Source of the DNA: Butyrivibrio sp. CB08
GTDB taxonomy: Bacteria; Bacillota; Clostridia; Lachnospirales; Lachnospiraceae
NCBI RefSeq assembly: GCF_003625485.1
Contig: NZ_RAIR01000002.1
Span: forward strand, 310,001-374,000
Direction of reading: 5' to 3'
Length of the DNA stretch: 64,000 bases
Positions 62,123-64,000 of this stretch are shown here, piece by piece (the stretch's first letter is position 1; each line of letters starts with the position of its first letter). The translations under genes and the position numbers were made by a program. A model generated the notes under the pieces. The model was not told the DNA's origin and searched no databases. It saw only the letters and a list, made by a program, of their open reading frames with translations.

Positions 62123-62128
62123 ATTATA
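62123..62128 (-). promoter_or_regulatory. Extended -10 promoter of lepA
   Basis: TGATATAAT on the minus strand (hexamer 62128-62123) with a weak -35 (TAGAAA, 17 bases upstream), about 40 bases before the GTG start. It points away from the rpsT promoter only 11 bases off. Confidence 0.6.
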
Positions 62129-62138
62129 TCAAAATCTA

Positions 62139-62167
62139 TTGACAGTTTCTAGATTTTAATCTAAAAT
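62139..62167 (+). promoter_or_regulatory. Promoter of rpsT
   Basis: TTGACA (62139-62144), 17-base spacer, TAAAAT (62162-62167). The leader to the rpsT ATG is about 90 bases and may hold autoregulatory structure, as in E. coli rpsT. Confidence 0.8.
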
Positions 62168-62264
62168 ATCTAGCGTATGTGGCATTAACTGTCCGTGTCC
62201 GGCTTAATGCGCACACGAACATTCTTTATAAACATTTATTTTATTGATTTTTTCGGAGGTAATT

Positions 62265-62528
62265 ATGGCAAATATTAAATCCGCCAAGAAGAGAATTTTA
62301 GTTAACCAGAAGAAGGCAGCTCAGAATCAGATGATCAAGTCAGCTGTTAAGACAGAGGTTAAGAAGGTACGCACAGCTATCGAGGCTGGTAACAAGGAAG
62401 AGGCTGCTAAGGCACTTCTTGCTGCTACATCAGCAATCGACAAGGCTGAGTCAAAGGGCGTTATCAAGAAGAACACTGCTTCAAGAAAGATTTCTCGTCT
62501 TGCTCTTGCAGTTAACAAGATGGCGTAA
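62265..62528 (+). CDS. rpsT: 30S ribosomal protein S20
   Basis: 87 residues from ATG 62265, which follows CGGAGG; the frame seven codons upstream adds a tail not in the family. It has the S20 start MANIKSAKKRI, helical Lys/Ala-rich body and ending KKNTASRKISRLALAVNKMA. Bound to 16S rRNA in the small subunit. One of only two plus-strand genes seen here; the leading-strand orientation of the region is minus. Confidence 0.97.
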   Translation: MANIKSAKKRILVNQKKAAQNQMIKSAVKTEVKKVRTAIEAGNKEEAAKALLAATSAIDKAESKGVIKKNTASRKISRLALAVNKMA

Positions 62529-62551
62529 GCTTTATATTTGAGAAAAATATT

Positions 62552-62585
62552 AAAGACTGTGGATCATTTCCACAGTCTTTTTTTT
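62552..62585 (+). terminator. rpsT terminator, overlapping the end of the convergent gene
   Basis: AAAGACTGTGG and CCACAGTCTTT with seven bases between, then eight T (62578-62585). The minus-strand gene starting at 63529 ends at 62564, so its last codons form the stem. It probably works in both directions. Confidence 0.9.
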
Positions 62586-63529
62586 GCCTTTTCTTTAAGT
62601 TCTTCCATGCTTCCTCTAAAACTTACTGAAGACATGGTTGGGTTTCCTGCGATAGTTCTTTCTCTGTACCACTCAAAAAAGTTCCGTACAGGCGCTGGTG
62701 TTATCTTAGACATTACTACCCTGTACTTGGCATAGAGTTCTGTAACTTCTTCTCTTACATTTCCAACATAGGATGCGGGGTCAAGAGCAATCTTTTCTTT
62801 TATTACCTTAAATGAGTTCTCAAGAGAATCACTTAGTGAATCTACTCTGTCATAAATGCCTGAACCAATGGATCCCACTGCATTTCCAAGAGCATCTACC
62901 TTATCAGCGATTCCCTCTTTTACATCCTCGCCCTTAAAAGCAATAATTACATCAAGGCGCTTCTGCATCCTGCGCATCTCAGTCTTGGCCTTGTCCATGT
63001 AGATAAGAACATCTCGAAGATCAAGGGCTGTCTTAAAGGCCAGCATGAAATCGCAGCTCACAAGGAAAGTCAGGATCGCGGTACATACTGTAAGGAAATT
63101 GTAAGGGATCGACAGGATCATCTTCTCGATCGGAATCTGAAGAAAATGGGTGAAAACCACTGTGCATATGCCCCAGACTATTGAGGACTCAAGACTTATA
63201 TGTCCCTGGAAGTTAAACTTCTTGTGGGAATAATCCCAGTACCTCACTTTGAAAAGAGCTTCCATTGTAACTCCAACTACGTACTCAAGGGCAGTTGCTC
63301 CGATACAGCCTGCTATGAATACCAGGATCAGGTTGTCATAGAAGGGCTTGGAAACCACCAGCATCATGATTCCGCCAGATCCATACAACGGCAAAAAGGG
63401 TCCACGCATGAACCCTCGATTTACCGGATGTTTTTCCATAACTGAAACATAGGTTGACTCAAAACACCAACCAAAGAAACTATAAAAGAAAAATAGAAAT
63501 AGCCACTGACTAGGCTGATAATTAAACAT
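62564..63529 (-). CDS. CmpB-type membrane protein (putative ABC-transporter type IV, PF06541-like)
   Basis: 321 residues. The N-terminal half has five or so TM helices with the family start WLFLFFFYSFFGWCFESTY, NRGFMRGPFLPLYGSGG and ALEYVVGVTMEALFKVRYWDYS. The C-terminal half is a soluble helical tail with coiled-coil-like stretches (TEMRRMQKRLDVII). Function unknown. Two bases after a YcgQ-like gene, so probably in its operon. The stop lies inside the rpsT terminator. Confidence 0.75.
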   Translation of the reverse strand: MFNYQPSQWLFLFFFYSFFGWCFESTYVSVMEKHPVNRGFMRGPFLPLYGSGGIMMLVVSKPFYDNLILVFIAGCIGATALEYVVGVTMEALFKVRYWDYSHKKFNFQGHISLESSIVWGICTVVFTHFLQIPIEKMILSIPYNFLTVCTAILTFLVSCDFMLAFKTALDLRDVLIYMDKAKTEMRRMQKRLDVIIAFKGEDVKEGIADKVDALGNAVGSIGSGIYDRVDSLSDSLENSFKVIKEKIALDPASYVGNVREEVTELYAKYRVVMSKITPAPVRNFFEWYRERTIAGNPTMSSVSFRGSMEELKEKAKKRLWK

Positions 63530-63531
63530 GC

Positions 63532-64000
63532 TTACTGCTCCGGATTAGAAAAATCTATTACTGGATTAGCAGGCTCTGTGGTCTTCTCAACAGATGTAGC
63601 CATGAGAACAGGACCTTCACCCTGGTACTCAGGCACGTACTGTTTAACAACTTTAGCGGTAACCTCAACCCACTCTTTCTCCTTGAGTTCATTAACCTTG
63701 TCATACTCGCAGGCAAAGCCAAGGAACTGCATATCCTGGGCACAGCATGTCATTGCCATTCTGCCAGGAACAAATCTGTTATCAGGGAACTCTGGTGGGA
63801 TAAGTACCATTCCCTTAAATCTAACGTTCTTGCCTTCATATCTCTCAACGTGGTCAAGAGCATCAAGGTAGAACATTCCATAGCCATAGTTGTTAAGCTC
63901 GATAGGATCATCATTAAGGTCAAATGGAAGATCCTCATCTAGAGTAACATCAACCTCTCCATTCTGATCCTCGAAGATAATATCCGCCTTCTGGTTGATA
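63532..64000 (-). CDS. YcgQ/TIGR03943-family protein, C-terminal part (cut by window edge)
   Basis: The frame is open to the end of the window and about 155 residues are visible. The conserved core is VRFKGMVLIPPEFPDNRFVPGRMAMTCCAQDMQFLGFACEY. The TCCAQD segment with its Cys pair is the signature of the DUF1980/TIGR03943 family, usually encoded next to a YcgR/DUF318 permease. An ATG at 63876 is internal, not the start. Role unknown; metal export or binding has been suggested for the family. Confidence 0.75.
   Translation of the reverse strand, partial: INQKADIIFEDQNGEVDVTLDEDLPFDLNDDPIELNNYGYGMFYLDALDHVERYEGKNVRFKGMVLIPPEFPDNRFVPGRMAMTCCAQDMQFLGFACEYDKVNELKEKEWVEVTAKVVKQYVPEYQGEGPVLMATSVEKTTEPANPVIDFSNPEQ

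Overview
The window looks like chromosome from a rumen or gut Lachnospiraceae (Clostridia), close to Butyrivibrio or Pseudobutyrivibrio. The signs are a SCIFF peptide with its radical SAM maturase next to secDF and recJ, a MurE with the meso-diaminopimelate motif DNPR, a prpC-pknB-rsgA operon, strong AGGAGG ribosome sites with occasional TTG/GTG starts, and SigA-type promoters. Gene content was read by eye from the sequence; no database search was run. Almost every gene is on the minus strand, so the operons read from high to low coordinates. Only a 65-codon gene at 6389 and rpsT at 62265 are on the plus strand. I saw no rRNA, tRNA, CRISPR array, phage gene or intact insertion sequence.

Layout, low to high coordinates. 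1-6.6 kb: start of a cyclic-nucleotide-binding protein, a gene-poor stretch with a long inverted repeat, an MFS exporter with a probable leader-peptide attenuator, a MATE exporter, a small Cys4 protein, and a 7TM GHKL kinase with its LytTR regulator. 6.6-23.4 kb: a long housekeeping operon (murE, priA, def, fmt, yugP-like protease, rsmB, rlmN, prpC, pknB, rsgA, histidine phosphatase). It carries two unusual insertions: a MATE-ATPase-HD fusion between def and fmt, and an orphan MacB-type permease. 23.6-32.2 kb: recJ, secDF, SCIFF maturase, SCIFF peptide, a CBS-domain membrane protein and hisS. 32.3-36.5 kb: a pair of membrane GGDEF/EAL proteins, one with intact EAL residues and one degenerate, plus a small protein. 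36.6-43.6 kb: a sugar operon (binding protein, two permeases, LacI regulator, GH35 beta-galactosidase) with an operator cluster. 43.7-49.5 kb: comM-dprA, pilT, a degenerate HD-GYP protein and a YfbR-like nucleotidase.

49.6-62.1 kb is the most unusual part. lepA and hemW, normally neighbours in Firmicutes, are separated by four signalling genes: a membrane hybrid kinase with a pseudo-receiver; a membrane hybrid kinase with an internal DegV-type lipid-binding domain and a terminal HPt; a double-receiver protein with no output domain; and a soluble hybrid kinase whose sensor is a ferredoxin plus sensory-type [FeFe]-hydrogenase domain, also ending in HPt. The genes overlap or nearly touch, hemW overlaps the last kinase by 4 bp, and the set starts behind its own promoter and a perfect 18-bp palindrome. 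It looks like one branched phosphorelay that could combine redox or hydrogen state with fatty-acid status. Its output is not encoded here.

The right end has divergent lepA/rpsT promoters, rpsT with a terminator inside the end of a convergent CmpB-type membrane protein gene, and the C-terminal part of a YcgQ/TIGR03943-type protein.
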